64,000 nucleotides of DNA from Sweltsa coloradensis (Eukaryota; Arthropoda; Insecta; Plecoptera; Chloroperlidae). Positions 52,552-64,000 of this stretch are shown here, one piece after another; positions within the stretch are counted from its first letter, which is position 1, and the number at the start of each line of letters is the position of its first letter. The notes below the pieces were generated by a model that was not told where the DNA came from, ran no database searches, and was given only the letters and a program-made list of their open reading frames with translations. The position numbers were made by a program, and so were the translations under genes. The stretch is from the NCBI GenBank assembly GCA_024449915.1, contig JAMZAV010005029.1:37970-101969 (forward strand). The letters run 5' to 3'.

Positions 52552-54639
52552 CCTTCTATAAAGCCAAGGTTAAACATATAAATAAAACCATCGACCCAAG
52601 TCAAATATTATTACACACACAACACGAAATGTCTTACAATTACCGTATTCTATAATAAACACGCATGTGACAATTTTTTTTTAACATAACCCCTACACAC
52701 CTACCCCACACTTCTTATAGCTTTTTTTTCAGGGAGATCAAAACCTTTTAAGTATAAAAAATAGCACAGAGTCACGAAAAAAAATTTGAATGAAAAAAAA
52801 CCCAGATTTGCCTTATCTCGAGTGACAAAATTTCGTCGGTTACAAGGTCATGATGTAGGGAAACGAAATGAAGCGTTATCCGTTTGACATGGTAATTTAC
52901 GACTCGGTGGCTGTCATGGCCCTACATTTGTGCAAGTTGCACAAAAAAAAGCAGATGCGATTGAGCGTATATTTAATAAATCTTCAAATATAAGTGGGCA
53001 GAAATTTTCCAGTAAAAAGAGGAAAACGATTTTAATTTCGTTTTATTTTTGGGAAAAGATTGTTTTTTTAAATTTTTTTGGGCAAACTATTTAAATTCCC
53101 TTTTTCCCTTTCCAAAAGGTTTAGATTAGAAGGGAAGAAACTTTCATAACATCGTGGGGAAAGGGAAACCCAAAGGCAAATTTCACATAGAGCGTTTTTG
53201 TTTTTGTTTGATGCCCCGATTTTTTTATAGTGGCGATATGAGGGTTTTATGGGGTAGCTTTATCATAGACATAAATTTAAAAAGTGCCTCCCCCGGGGAT
53301 TGAACCCGAACTTTGAGTCGGGCAGATGCCTCACCCCTTTTTTTTTTAATTTTCCTAACTTCAAATAAAAAAAAGGTCCCGGCCGTGGTTGAAATAAAAA
53401 AATAATTTTATTTTAAACCAAAAATTTTTTATTCAAGCAATGCCAACAATAAAACCATTTGTTACGACTTATTTATCTTTTAAATTTTACAGCCCTGGGT
53501 TTAATCCCGGTGGTAACACTGTTTTTAAAACCCTTATAATAAATAAATGTTAATTTAAAATTTCCCAAATAAGTCAAAAAAAACTTATTTGATTTGTTTA
53601 TATCATCAAAGGAAAGTGGTTTTCCCCGTGCTTCAAAACCCCTTTTTTTCCCCCTATTTGAGATGTTTTTGTTCGTACCCAAAAAAAATGGGCTTTTTGC
53701 CATGGAAAAACCTCCCCCCCCCCACCCCCACTTCCACCCCAACTTCATATTGTACATCACCGCTTTCAAGGGCGATACACTAAAAATTTTCTTTCTTCAA
53801 TTCACGGCAGTAAATTTTAAAACTCAAGATGATAAAGTATAACGCGCCTGGGGATGTAATTTAATTTTTTCATTTTTGTGTTGAAAATAATAAACAAAAT
53901 TGTCACGATGGGGACGAACTCAAAAAAATACTGGCCCCCGTACAATAATAAATTGATATTTGGTGTCCGGATGAACAATTGTTGAAGGGCAAAAACATTG
54001 ACCAAGCATACTTTTTAAGCGAGATCTATGATAAGACAAATGGTGGGCCTGCAGTGTTCATGAGCAAAGTCATGCAGCCAATCAGAAAAAAAGTTATTAA
54101 AAAATTTTTATGACCCGTCACTCAAAGGGTGAAAAAGTTGGTCGCTAGGTTGCGCCCCTTTCGGATCAAAAAAAACCCCAAAAAAGCGCCGAAACATGCT
54201 TTCTTTCATTGTACAGCGGCACCCCCTTCCAAAAATTTCAGATTTTTAGGAATGTGTTAAAAGGTCATTTACCGTGTGTTTGGGATTTTTCCAAAAAAAT
54301 GCTTGGGAAACCCCAAAAAAAAATTTGCCCCAAAAAAGGGTAAAGTAAAAATCCCAAAAGTTTAAAAAAAATTTTTTAAAAAAAAAAGGGCAATATTGGA
54401 AAAAAGACACAACACACGTTTATTTGGGCGTCTTTTCTGAGTAGAATAAAAAAAAAATTATAAAATATCTCAATTTTGGTCGTTTGATACGAGGAATACA
54501 AAAAAACTGCAAACACCCGAAAAAATACAGGGTCCAGTAGAGCCTTTAAATCGTTGTGGATGAGTGAGCGAGAACCGGGGGAAGGGAAAGGGTATCAAAC
54601 CCCTGATACGACAGCAGGTGGTGGTTTAATGTTTTTTAA

Positions 54640-57600
54640 ACCTTTTTCCGGGGCCCTTATTTCTCATTTTCCAAAAAAAAAACCCCAAAAAATTTTTTTA
54701 AAACCCCCAATTTTTTTTTAAAAAGTTTTAAAAATTTTTTTTAATTTTTTAAACCCTGATTTTTTCCAAAACCCTTTTCCCCCGCCTTGGAACCTAATGG
54801 ATTTATAAACATAAAATTTGGGCATGAGGTCCCATAATAATTAAAAAATTTAGCCCCGCCGAGAGGAAGGATATTCCCCCCCAAACCCCCCCTAAATACC
54901 CCCAAAAATTTGGGAATAATTCATAGTCTCCCCCAAAAATTAAATTTTTTATTAAAATTAAAGTTATTAAAAAAAAATTTTTAAAATGTTTTCCCAAAAC
55001 CCAATCCCCTTTCTCATTTCCTAAACCCATTTTTTAACCCCCATCCCAAATAGTTTATATTTTTTTTATTTTGGATTACCAGCTTCACCAAAAGGCACCA
55101 AATGAGTTATCTTAAATGAAATTTGACATGATGGTACTAATAATTGAAAAAAAATTTCCCCCCAAAGGGAAATTTAAAGCGATATTCCCCCCCCAAACAC
55201 CCCCAAAAAATGGAAAAAATCTTTAGCTCAAATTTTAATTTGAGTTTTATTAAAAAATTTTTTTTATTTTTTATTGTTTTTTAAGGTGTTTTAATCCAAT
55301 CGGCCTATTCTCATTTCCAAAACCCAAACTTTTTTTAAACCCCCCACCCCTTAAGTTTATTTTTTTTAACCTTTTGATTTCCAGCATTCCCATAAAGGGC
55401 CCACCAAAGAGTTATCCATGGAATTTGGCATAAAGGGTCATACTTATATAAAAAATAATTCCCCCCCCCCCCCCCGATGCAAGCGATATTTCCACCCCTA
55501 ACACCCCAAAAATCATCCTCAAAAATTTGGGAAAAATTTTCTTTAGCTCTAACCCAAAATTGAAATTTTTATTCAAATTAGTAAATTATTTTTTAATGTG
55601 TCATGGTTGTGTAAATTTTATTATTATTGCCTTTTATTTTTCACATGTTAAAAAAAATTTATGATATTTTAAATCAGTATATAACCATTGTGTAAATGTT
55701 GAAGTAAAACTTAAATTTCATTTTTCGTTTTCCCCCCCCCCCCGTTTCCCGGGGTGTGACCGTTTTGCGTAATGAGTATGAGTGCATGGGCTCGAACCAA
55801 GCCCCTTTTTGGTTTTATAAAAACCCATTTTTATTTTTTACTACAGGGAATCAACGCTCTGGCTTTAAATTCCCTTCGGCCTTGCTTTTGCCGTACTATA
55901 AAACATCCTGGGAAAGGGGTCGGAAAGAAGTGCGAAAATTTTTGTATAAAAAATTATACTTATTAAATTTTAATGACTCACCCCGGGAATTGGCAATGTG
56001 TTATTGGTAAATCGAGGGGCACCCGGGAAAAGGGGGCAAATGCTTTATTACCAAAACACCCTCTCTTTTTGTGTCCGTTTGGAAAAAAAAAATTTTCCGA
56101 CCACAAATTTTTTCGACATTTCTCCCCCTTTTTGACATACCCTTTTCAAACCCTTTCTTCTTGTTTTGACCGAAAAACCGTTAGAGTAGCTATGCAAAAA
56201 AGGTAGAACTCTGTTTTGGGAAGGAAAGGGTTGGGAATCCCTTTCACAAAAATTCCTATTTTAAATTTTCACCCGGGAAATTTTAAAATTGGGCCCCTTG
56301 GCCAAATCCCGGGAGCAACCCTTTTTTTAAGGTTTTTTTCTAGTGGCAGTGCGTACAATTTTTTAAATTTTATTAAATTTAAACAAATTCTTTTTTAATT
56401 AAAAGCCCCCCCAAAAAAAATAATAAATAGGTACGCCCCGTCTCTTAAGGGCTAAGTTGGTTGGATCCCCCCGGAGAGTAAAAACCCTGAGATCTATAAT
56501 ATCCCTTTGTGGAGAAAATTTTTTAAATTTCTTTTTTCATGAAAACCCCACCATGCCTTCTCGGGGCAAAACCCAAAATATCCAACATGTCAATCGGGGG
56601 GATGTGTTCGTGTGTCAATACAATGGATCATTTGAAACACGCCCATCAAAAATAAGGATGGTCTTTGTGAATCAACACAAAAAAATTTCCCAAAACTGAG
56701 CCCTACTCAATTTTAAAATATGTTTTAAACAAAAAATTTCCCAATACTGCGTGAAAGGGTTTCCCCCATCTCGAGGGGAAATTTTTATAAGTTATGTTTT
56801 TTTTTAAATTAAAATTCCACAAAATATTAAGTTCCATTAAAAAAGTAATAGGGCCCTGTACAATACAATAATACAATGTAGACCTTTAAATAAAATTACC
56901 GTTAAAAATACGTTTTAGCATTTTTTTTCCAACAAAAATTTAAATATTCGACTCTAAAACATTATTTTTACGAGTATAAAATTTTCAAAAAGGGGACTAA
57001 ACCGGGGGTTTTTGAACCCGGGCCCTTTAGCTTTTCCGGGCAAAGCTTTTAAACCAGCTGAGCAGGCACCCCCAAATTTAAAATGTCAAATTTCCCGGTC
57101 TATTTTTGTACTTACTTACGGACAGTAAGGCCCCGGGGTTTAAAAACCCTGGTTAGTCATTTTTTTAATTTTTGTCTAAAGTACTTATCATAACAGAGCC
57201 CAAATTTCCCCAAATTATAAAGCCAAGGGTTTAAAAATCTTTTTAACCCCCCAAACTCTAGGGCTATAAGAGGGTTTGTATTCTCTTTTTTTTTCAGTGC
57301 TGCTCAAACAAATGTAAAAAACAGCCAAGAATTAGACGTTTTAAATGGTGGCTGCAAAACCTCTTTTGGGAAAGAAAAGCCCGGCAGTTTAAGGGTTTCC
57401 CGGGCCCCGGGGTTAAAACCCCGGGTGTATCATTTTTTAAATTTCTGTCAAAAAGTCTAACATAACAGCGTCATAGTCCCCTTCATCAGGGGGGGTTTGG
57501 GGCCCCCGGGGCAACCGGGGAAATTTGCCGGGGGGCCCGGTCTGTTGGTGGGGCCCGGGTGGGCCCGAAATGTTTGGGGCGTCGTATCGGTTATTTTAAA

Positions 57601-60600
57601 ATTTTTGGCCAAAAATTTTTAATACAGTGTTTAAAGATATTAGGGGGTAAATTAAGTGTGTCCCAAAAATTGAAAAACACTTCCACGGAAAAAAAAAAAT
57701 GTAGCCGGGGCCCAACTCTTTTCCCCATTCATCCTTTACGGGGGGGATACATGATACGTGCAAAACCCTTTTTCCCCAAGCTGTCATATTTTGGGGCAAA
57801 TGTAAACATCCCCCTTTGGGTTTAAAGCTATTTTTTTCACCCATACGAGAGGCCCAAAGGGAAAGGATTTTTTAAAACCCACAATGTCCAAGTACCAATT
57901 GAAAATTTTAAGGGAAAAAACGTTCACAAGAAAAAAAGGGCGGACAGTAAAAAAATGGGTTTGGCGCTGAAAAGGTAAGGGCAAAAAAGCGACGCATTTT
58001 GGGAAACCCAGGCCCCCCCAAAATTGTTTACTATTTGGAAGTTTCGCAAACGTTTTTTCCCGGCGCGTTGTTGGTAGCGTATTTTTTTTTTAAAACGAAA
58101 AAGGCGAAAAATTTGCGATTTTCATCGAAATTTTTTAAAAGGGATTTCACTAAAATTTCACCCCCAAAAAATTTAAATTTCAAAAAAATTAAAAGGTTCG
58201 GAAAAAAACTTCCCAATCAGAAAAAGCATGGGGGGAAAAGTCGAAAAATTTGTTTAAAAAAAATTTAAAAAAAATCGTAAAATTGCGATTTCGTAAAAAA
58301 AATATGCCCCCCCCCCCCGATTGCGCCCCAAATTTCACACGAATATTTTAAATTCAAAAAAATTAAAGGGTTTTCTGTAAAAAAACATTACAATCGGATA
58401 AACATGCAGGGTTAAAGGGTCGCGGGAAATTTTTTAAAAAAATCGAAAAAAAAATTGAAAAAATTACGTTTTTAAAGAGAAATAAGTTTTTTATTGCGCT
58501 CAAAAACTGGCCCGTTCTAAGATTAGAGATTTCAAAGGCCTCAGAAAAAAATCATGGCAATTGGAGTATGGTTTAGGGCCCGGGAAACGTGTTTTAAAAA
58601 ACAACAAAAAAAACCAAAAAAAAAACATTCCGGGGTTTTTTTTCCCCCGTGTAGTGAAAAGGGAAACTTCGCTTTCGCTCCCCCCTACGCTCAAACTAAA
58701 AATAAGTGATATTTAGTGTAAGTCCAGCCCAAAAATGTGAAAAAACCCCACTCTTTTCAGGGCACTTTTCCCGAGGTCTTGACTCTTTTTGTAAAAGGAA
58801 ACAAAACTGGGGAAGTGTATAAATGTACGTTTGGATAGGACGCGAATGGGCCTGAAAGGGACAGTGAGGGCAGTGGCATAATTGGGAGGGGCGGGATAAG
58901 GCCCTCAAAATGTCTTTTTTTTAGCCCAGAAAACGGGAACTAACTAATAATAGTCCCCAAAAAATTTTGCCTTCGGGGGAAAAGGCCTCCGGCGGCGGGG
59001 CTCTGCCCCAACACCGCGGTTTTCCCCCTCATAAATTTTGGGGCCCCTCCCAACAGATTTTCCCGGGGCCCGGTTTTTTTCCCCAATCCCCCCCCCCTGC
59101 CTTCTATAAAGCCAAGGGGTTAAAAAATATAAATAAAACCATCGACCCAAAATCCAAAAATTATTACACACACAAAAACGAAATTTTTACAATTTCCGTA
59201 TTTTATATAAACACGCATGGACCAATTGTTTTTTTTTAACATTAAAACCCCACACACCTACACCACCCCACTTCTTATACTTTTTTTTATGGGAGATCAC
59301 CCACCCTTTTTAAGTATGAAAACTAGCACAGAGGCACGAAAAATAATTTAATGAAAAAAAAACCAATTTGGGCCCATAAACTCGATGTGACAGAATTGCG
59401 TCGGTTACCAAAGGGCACTGCCCTGTTACGAAACGAAATTAAAGTCTGTTTCCGCTTGACAATGGTAATTTACGCTCGGTGGCTGTCATCGGCCTACAGT
59501 TGTGGGAATGTTGCCCCAAAAAAAAGCAGTAGCGATTTATGGGGTATATTTAAAAAATCTTAAAAAATTTAAATAGGCAGTAACTTATCCGATAAATAGG
59601 AAAAACATTTTAATTTCGTTTTAAAATTTTTTGGGGGACAGATTTTTTTTTTAAATTCTTTTCGGGGGGATAACTAGTTAATTCCCGTTTCCTTCCCGAA
59701 GAGTTTGAGTTTGAGAGAGTAAGGAACTTTTTATAACATCGTGGGTTTCAAATGAACCAAAGGGGAAAATTTACTCAGAGGCTTTGGGTTTTGCTTTTAT
59801 GTCCAGGGTTTTATTTATATTGGGGACTTGACCCCTGTTATGAAAGGGATTTTTTATCATAGACATAAATTAAAAAGGTGCCTCCCCGGGGATTTAACCC
59901 CCCCCCAAACCCCTGATGTTTGGGCAGATGCTCTCACCCATTTTTATTATTAATTTTCCTAACTTCAAATAAAAATGGGGCCCCTGCCGGGTTTTAAATT
60001 AAAAAAAAATAATTTCATCTACCAAAATTTTTAAAATTCAAGCCCAAAAGCCCCAAAAATAAAGCCACTTTTTTACGACTTAAACTCACTTAAAATTTTT
60101 CAGCCGTGGTTCAAAACCCCGGGGGGGGGGTTAAAAAACTGTTTTGAAACCCTTATAATAATAAAACCCAAAGTTAATTGAAATTGCAAATAAAAATCGA
60201 ATAAAATAAATGTTTATATTATGTTTTTTATTTATCATGGGGAAAAGGGGTTTTTCCCCGGCTTCAACCCATTTTTTTTCCTATTAAGGGGTTTTTTTGT
60301 TCGTACCCAAAAAAAATGAACTTGTTGCCATGAAACCCCCTCCTCCCCCCCCCACCCCCCCTTCCACCTAACTTCAATTGTACTCACAACCCCTTTTAAT
60401 GGGGGTACACAAAAATTATCTTACTTCAATTCACGTGCCGTAAACCCTTTAAAGGGCTCAGAGATGCATAAAAGTAAAAAGCGCCGTGGCTGGGTGTATT
60501 TTTAAAGGGTTTTATTTTTGGGGTTGGTTTTTTTTTAAAATAATAAACCCCAAAAATTCCCCGACTGGGGGTCGGGAAATCAAACATACTTGGGCCCTTT

Positions 60601-61350
60601 AATATAATAAAAATTTATATTTGGGAGTTCCCGGTATCGAAAATTTTCTGTAAGAGTCAATAAACATTGACGCCAAACATAGCATTCTAAGCCAGATCTA
60701 TGCATAATGGAAATTTAAAAAGGGGGCCTGCAGTAGTTCATGGCAAAACATGAGCCCAAACAGAACAAGTTATTAAAAAAATTATATGACCCGTCCCCAA
60801 GTGGGAAAAAAACTTCTGTCGCTAGGTTTCGGCCCCTTGCTGGAGTCAAAAAAAGGGGCCCAAAAATGCGCCGAAACATGCCTTTTTTTTGGGTTTTTTT
60901 CCATTGTACAGCGGACAAAAACCCCCTTTTCCCCAAAAATTTTCAGATTTTTTGGAATGGGGAGTTAAATGTCTATTTACACGTGTGTTGAGTACTTTTT
61001 TCAAAAAAATGCTTGGTAAAACCCCCAAAAAAAATTTGCGAAAAAAAAGGGGAAATGTTTAAAAAATTCCCCAAAAAATTAACAAAAATTTTTTTAAAAA
61101 AAAAGGGGAATATTGGAAAAAAAACCCCAACACACGTTTTATGGACGTCTTTACTGAGTAGAATAAAAAAAAAAAATTATAAAGATATCTCAATTGTGTC
61201 GTTAGTTACGATGGAAGTACAAAACCACTGCAACACACCGAAATAATACAGGGTCCAGTAGAGCCTTAAGTCGTTGTTGGATGAGTGAGCGAGTAACCGG
61301 GTCAAGAACGGCTATCAAACCGTGATACGACAGCAGGTGGTGGTGGTGGG
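54640..61350. repeat. Corrupted second copy of about 48,360-54,640
   Basis: The order is the same: 290-bp repeats (54,640-55,640), unassigned segment, SINE heads (about 56,995-57,430), hAT-like element (about 57,486-59,100) with Helentron-like copy (58,033-58,690), then sequence matching 52,560-54,640 through CAGGGTCCAGTAGAGCC at 61,249. The offset grows from about 6,350 to 6,720 bp because of added bases. Confidence 0.85.
57486..59100. mobile_element. hAT-like element, corrupted duplicate
   Basis: Counterpart of 51,010-52,551 with termini recognisable as CAGGGGGGG...CCCCCCCCTG and CCTTCTATAAAGCC after the right end. Confidence 0.7.
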
Positions 61351-61993
61351 GTGTCGGATACCTCCCTCAAGGCCCGTTCCCGTAAGACCCGATACCTTTT
61401 TTTCCCCTTAAAGCCCACTTTTCTACCTGTTGATAAAGACCATGTTACACAAGGGTGTATTCCCTTAAAGGGGTATTTAAGTGCTAATCCAAAAAAATAT
61501 ATTTGATTTATGATAAATAGAAATAAATTTAGCGACCAAAAGAAAAAAAATCGGGGTTACCACGACGCGTAAAAAAAATGCCAAAGATCGTTATTTTCGA
61601 GCTAGGTCCCATCGGCAAAAATCTCCCATAAGAAATAACATTACGGCGATCTTTACCCCCCATGACCTTGGAGGGTTTTGGTCCAAAAAAATATATTTTG
61701 CAACCACATGATCATCTATCTTTCCTGTGCATAGGGTGCACTTTGGTTTTGTGATAAGTGCTCTCATTTAGTCACAATCCGAGGATTTCCATAGGTATGT
61801 AATTCTGTGTTGCATTACGTTTTGAGCGATACTGCGCTGGCGGCTGCGGAGGGGAATGTCGCGCTGGACGGGGAAGACACACGGACATGTGCTCGCTGCA
61901 CGCCGTCAGTGAATCGGTGATGACCGCGTGATGTCATTTTGTCAAATGTGCATTTATATGATTGTGATTATTGTTCTTTGCATATTTCTCTCA

Positions 61994-62542
61994 ATGGCAA
62001 AGGCTGGGTACCAGTTTGAGCCCGAATATACTGAAGGGGAATTGGTAGAAATAGAAAAATCGAAAGAAGAGTCCGTAAAAAGTGCCGACGACGACAGAAG
62101 TGATAAGAAAAACTGGTGCAAATGTGAGGAATGTTTAGTCATGGCCACAGTTGCCGAGAGTATTTGCTGTACTGAAGTAGATGCTGTTAGACGTGTGATA
62201 GAAGATATCAGGTGCATTACCGATCACCAAATATTTGAAAATTTAGTTTTATCCACCACTGCACTTAACATGTTGCGTCATCATTTTATACTTATTACTG
62301 TTGAAAGAAGCAAAAAGAAATCGTATGCCATCGAACCAGTTCCTAACCGTTTACGGCGACATTTAGCATACCGACAGTTTGTATACTGGATTCTCAAACA
62401 CAGCTCTGGGCAAACACAATCGAGTGATCATCCCTGCTTGTGTAGTGACTAAAATCAGGGAACGGTTCCCGGATGTGTCTGGCAACTACACTGGGTTCAT
62501 TCCATTTGACGAGTCATTCATAGGCCTACAAGTTTTACCTAA
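61994..62542 (+). CDS. P2X7 C-terminal-domain-like protein, one frameshift
   Basis: ATG at 61,994 gives MAKAGYQFEPEYTEGELVEI, an acidic linker, then KNWCKCEECLVMATVAESICC, DHQIFENLVLSTTALNML, RLRRHLAYRQFVYWILKH. Near 62,400 the frame must shift by one base to continue GKHNRVIIPACVV and KIRERFPDVSGNYTGF, ending at 62,542. The WCxCxxC, CC and later Cys, the LRHxAYR-like helix and RxxFPxxxGxYxGF match the cytosolic zinc-binding domain of P2X7 receptors, here with no channel part. Such stand-alone domains occur in many invertebrates; function is unknown. An upstream ATG at 61,931 would add a hydrophobic stretch. The frameshift may be sequence error, as the corrupted region ends only 400 bp away. 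Confidence 0.7.
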
Positions 62543-62633
62543 CTAATCTGAGAGGTTAGTTCGTTATTCATATTTTATTTTCTGTGTGTTGTAAGAAAAT
62601 CATTAATATTTTTTTGAACAATGAAACTACAAG

Positions 62634-62730
62634 GGTACCGCCAGACGCCAGTTCCTTTGAAAGGAAAGCAGAAATAGCAGACGTTGTCACACTATATTTT
62701 ATAGTTCCTGGAGATGTGGAGACTGGAGAG
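62634..62730 (+). CDS. Weak exon candidate (unknown)
   Basis: Ahead of a GTAAGC donor an open frame reads VPPDASSFERKAEIADVVTL and YFIVPGDVETGE. The acceptor ACTACAAG has a poor pyrimidine tract. It lies about 90 bp after the P2X7-like frame and might belong to it or to another gene. Confidence 0.25.
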
Positions 62731-62734
62731 GTAA

Positions 62735-63580
62735 GCCTAGTATTCAAATAATTTTCAATTTTATTTGACCGAACTTGACCCCAACCCGTACCGAGGATTA
62801 TAATAACTGATAAATAAAGTTCCCCTTTTATCTGTGTATGATACGCACGTGCTAAACTGTCGAGTCAGAACCCCCCCCCCACACCCCACTATACCCAACA
62901 CGCACGACGCGTCTAGTAGGAAAACACAGCTTCTTTGTTAGTACACAGATAAGTAATATCTGTGGTGTTTATAAAATACAGCTGGAGCTGATGATACGGA
63001 AATACCCAATGGCACTTATCGCGGGGTGGGGCGGGGAACAGAGGCAGTGCGTGTCTACACGTGCGCAGTTTGCTGGTCATAGTAGATGAGTGTTTTACCG
63101 CAAAACATTTTGATACATCCAAAACAAATCTTTGTAGTATTTATTTACATTTTAAATATGAATGAAACCCATGGCAATGAAATTAAATCGTTATCAATAT
63201 GTTTGCAGTTTAATTATTGTTTCAAGTTTCGGGCCTATTGTTGTTGTTATATTTGGTATAAATTAAAGTTACTTTTATTGTCCTTCGTGAATCATCTTTT
63301 ATAACTGAATAGGATAGGTGTTAAATAAATCAATAATATTTGTTTTTCAGACTGTAGACATGGAATAAAAATAAAGGTTCTAGACTTCTATAAATCTATT
63401 TTATTAATTATGTGCGCGTTGTAAAGCGTAATATGTGGTAGTCGTTGTTTTAAGCAATATACTTCTTACATTTGTGTTTGATATAGCCTATAGGCAATTT
63501 TGTATTTTAAGTGTATTTGTAGTCGTACCTTACATTTCAAGGGTCGTGGTGAAAATGAAAATAAGATTTTTTAAGAACAT
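62735..63580. other. Unassigned
   Basis: A C-run at 62,871-62,880 and AT-rich filler. No gene or paired termini seen. Confidence 0.45.
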
Positions 63581-63589
63581 CCCAGCAAA

Positions 63590-63862
63590 CACGTATGTGG
63601 TTGCCCGCACTCTACCCGCAGTCCCACCCAATGTGGATTCTATGCGGGCAGCCCACACGGGCCCCATGAGAAAGTGTCTACCGGGCCGGTAGTGGGATCC
63701 ATGCGGGCATGCCCGCAGACCGCGGGTGACATGCGGGGCTGCCCACAGTATGCCCACATGGTTTAATTACTGAACCCGCATGGCACCCACAGTATACCCG
63801 CATGGTTTAATTATTGTACCTGCATGTCACCCACAGTATACCCGCATGGGTATACTGTGGGT
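63590..63862. repeat. Minisatellite-like GC-rich repeat
   Basis: Phrases such as CCCACAGTATACCCGCATGG, then TTTAATTAYTG, recur about three times with a period near 50 bp (63,735-63,862). Related CCCGCA/TGCGGGCAGCCCAC motifs precede them from 63,600. Both strands are open only because stop codons are rare in these words. Confidence 0.75.
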
Positions 63863-64000
63863 GTATATATACTTATATCGCAGACTTTCACGGATTGAAT
63901 ATGGCACTGTATTTTAGGTGTCGGTGTAGTTTTATTTAAAATTTTGTTCCAAAACCCGGAATTAATAAAATAAACCCACGGACTACCCAAAAAAATCCCC

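Larger units (their letters stand above)
50880..52583 (+). mobile_element. SINE copy split by a hAT-like insertion
   Basis: The tRNA-like head lies at 50,880-50,956 and the tail at 50,959-51,009. The tail resumes at 52,552 (CCTTCTATAAAGCCAAGG). The 8-bp CCTTCTAT is repeated on both sides of the insertion. Confidence 0.8.
52690..61560. other. Region of corrupted sequence with smeared homopolymers
   Basis: From about 52,690 the text fills with extended runs of C, A, T and G, and isolated bases are replaced by their neighbours (for example the C-run at 55,464-55,480). The change begins and ends abruptly with respect to genome features. Open frames here cannot be trusted and none is annotated. 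Most likely an unpolished long-read consensus. Confidence 0.8.

Noticed and set aside
52690..61560. Many short open frames in the corrupted region
   Set aside because: They follow homopolymer runs, have no conserved motif, and their counterparts in the cleaner copy are not open in the same frame.

Overview
The window is animal nuclear DNA, AT-rich and dominated by mobile elements. Introns with ordinary GT/AG sites, a Penelope-like element with a GIY-YIG nuclease, several non-LTR retrotransposons, hAT and Mutator-like DNA elements, a Helitron/Helentron-like family, tRNA-derived SINEs, and AGGCCTA-rich filler all suit a marine invertebrate. A phylum cannot be fixed from the sequence. No prokaryotic gene organisation is visible.

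Layout. 1-2.6 kb: a tRNA-like SINE head in a 25-bp stem, its tail, then a frameshifted Penelope-like element with inverted terminal repeats that carry hammerhead-like cores. 3-5.5 kb: two in-phase low-complexity exons around a hAT-like element that holds a LINE piece. 5.5-8.2 kb: a fold-back repeat and diverged direct repeats. 8.25-14.44 kb: a 449-bp tandem repeat broken by a 4.7-kb minus-strand LINE. 15.2-34 kb: the most unusual part, a decaying, repeatedly duplicated locus built from two gene types. One is a small Myb/Rap1-like DNA-binding exon followed by a coiled-coil/acidic-tail exon. The other is exons of an SNF2 ATPase of the TTF2/HLTF type. One SNF2 exon is amplified about tenfold in a 316-bp array, and two larger segments are copies of each other that differ mainly in array length. 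28-32 kb: LINE starts, a hairpin-containing tandem repeat, and two Helentron-like insertions. 35.4-36.7 kb: two more low-complexity exons, polyQ and then NLS plus acidic repeats, ending in a stop. 37-45 kb: a jockey-like RT relic, further Helentron-like copies, a MULE/ZSWIM-like transposase relic and an element with long inverted repeats. 46-52.6 kb: a hAT MITE, SINEs, a 290-bp tandem repeat and a 1.54-kb hAT-like element inside a SINE. 52.7-61.5 kb: sequence with smeared homopolymers, most of it a corrupted second copy of about 48.4-54.6 kb. 61.9-62.6 kb: a clean gene with a P2X7 C-terminal-like domain.

How it fits together. The Myb-like and SNF2 exons share conserved splice sites and codon phases, so they come from spliced cellular genes. 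Frameshifts, a damaged ATPase motif II, chimeric junctions and 25-nt gaps too short to be introns show that most copies are now fragments. Exons of motif III lie upstream of exons of motif Ia, the order expected from head-to-tail duplication of one gene. I see no complete intact gene in the window. The best candidates for working genes are the P2X7-domain gene (one frameshift), the Myb/coiled-coil gene (one frameshift) and the low-complexity exon gene.
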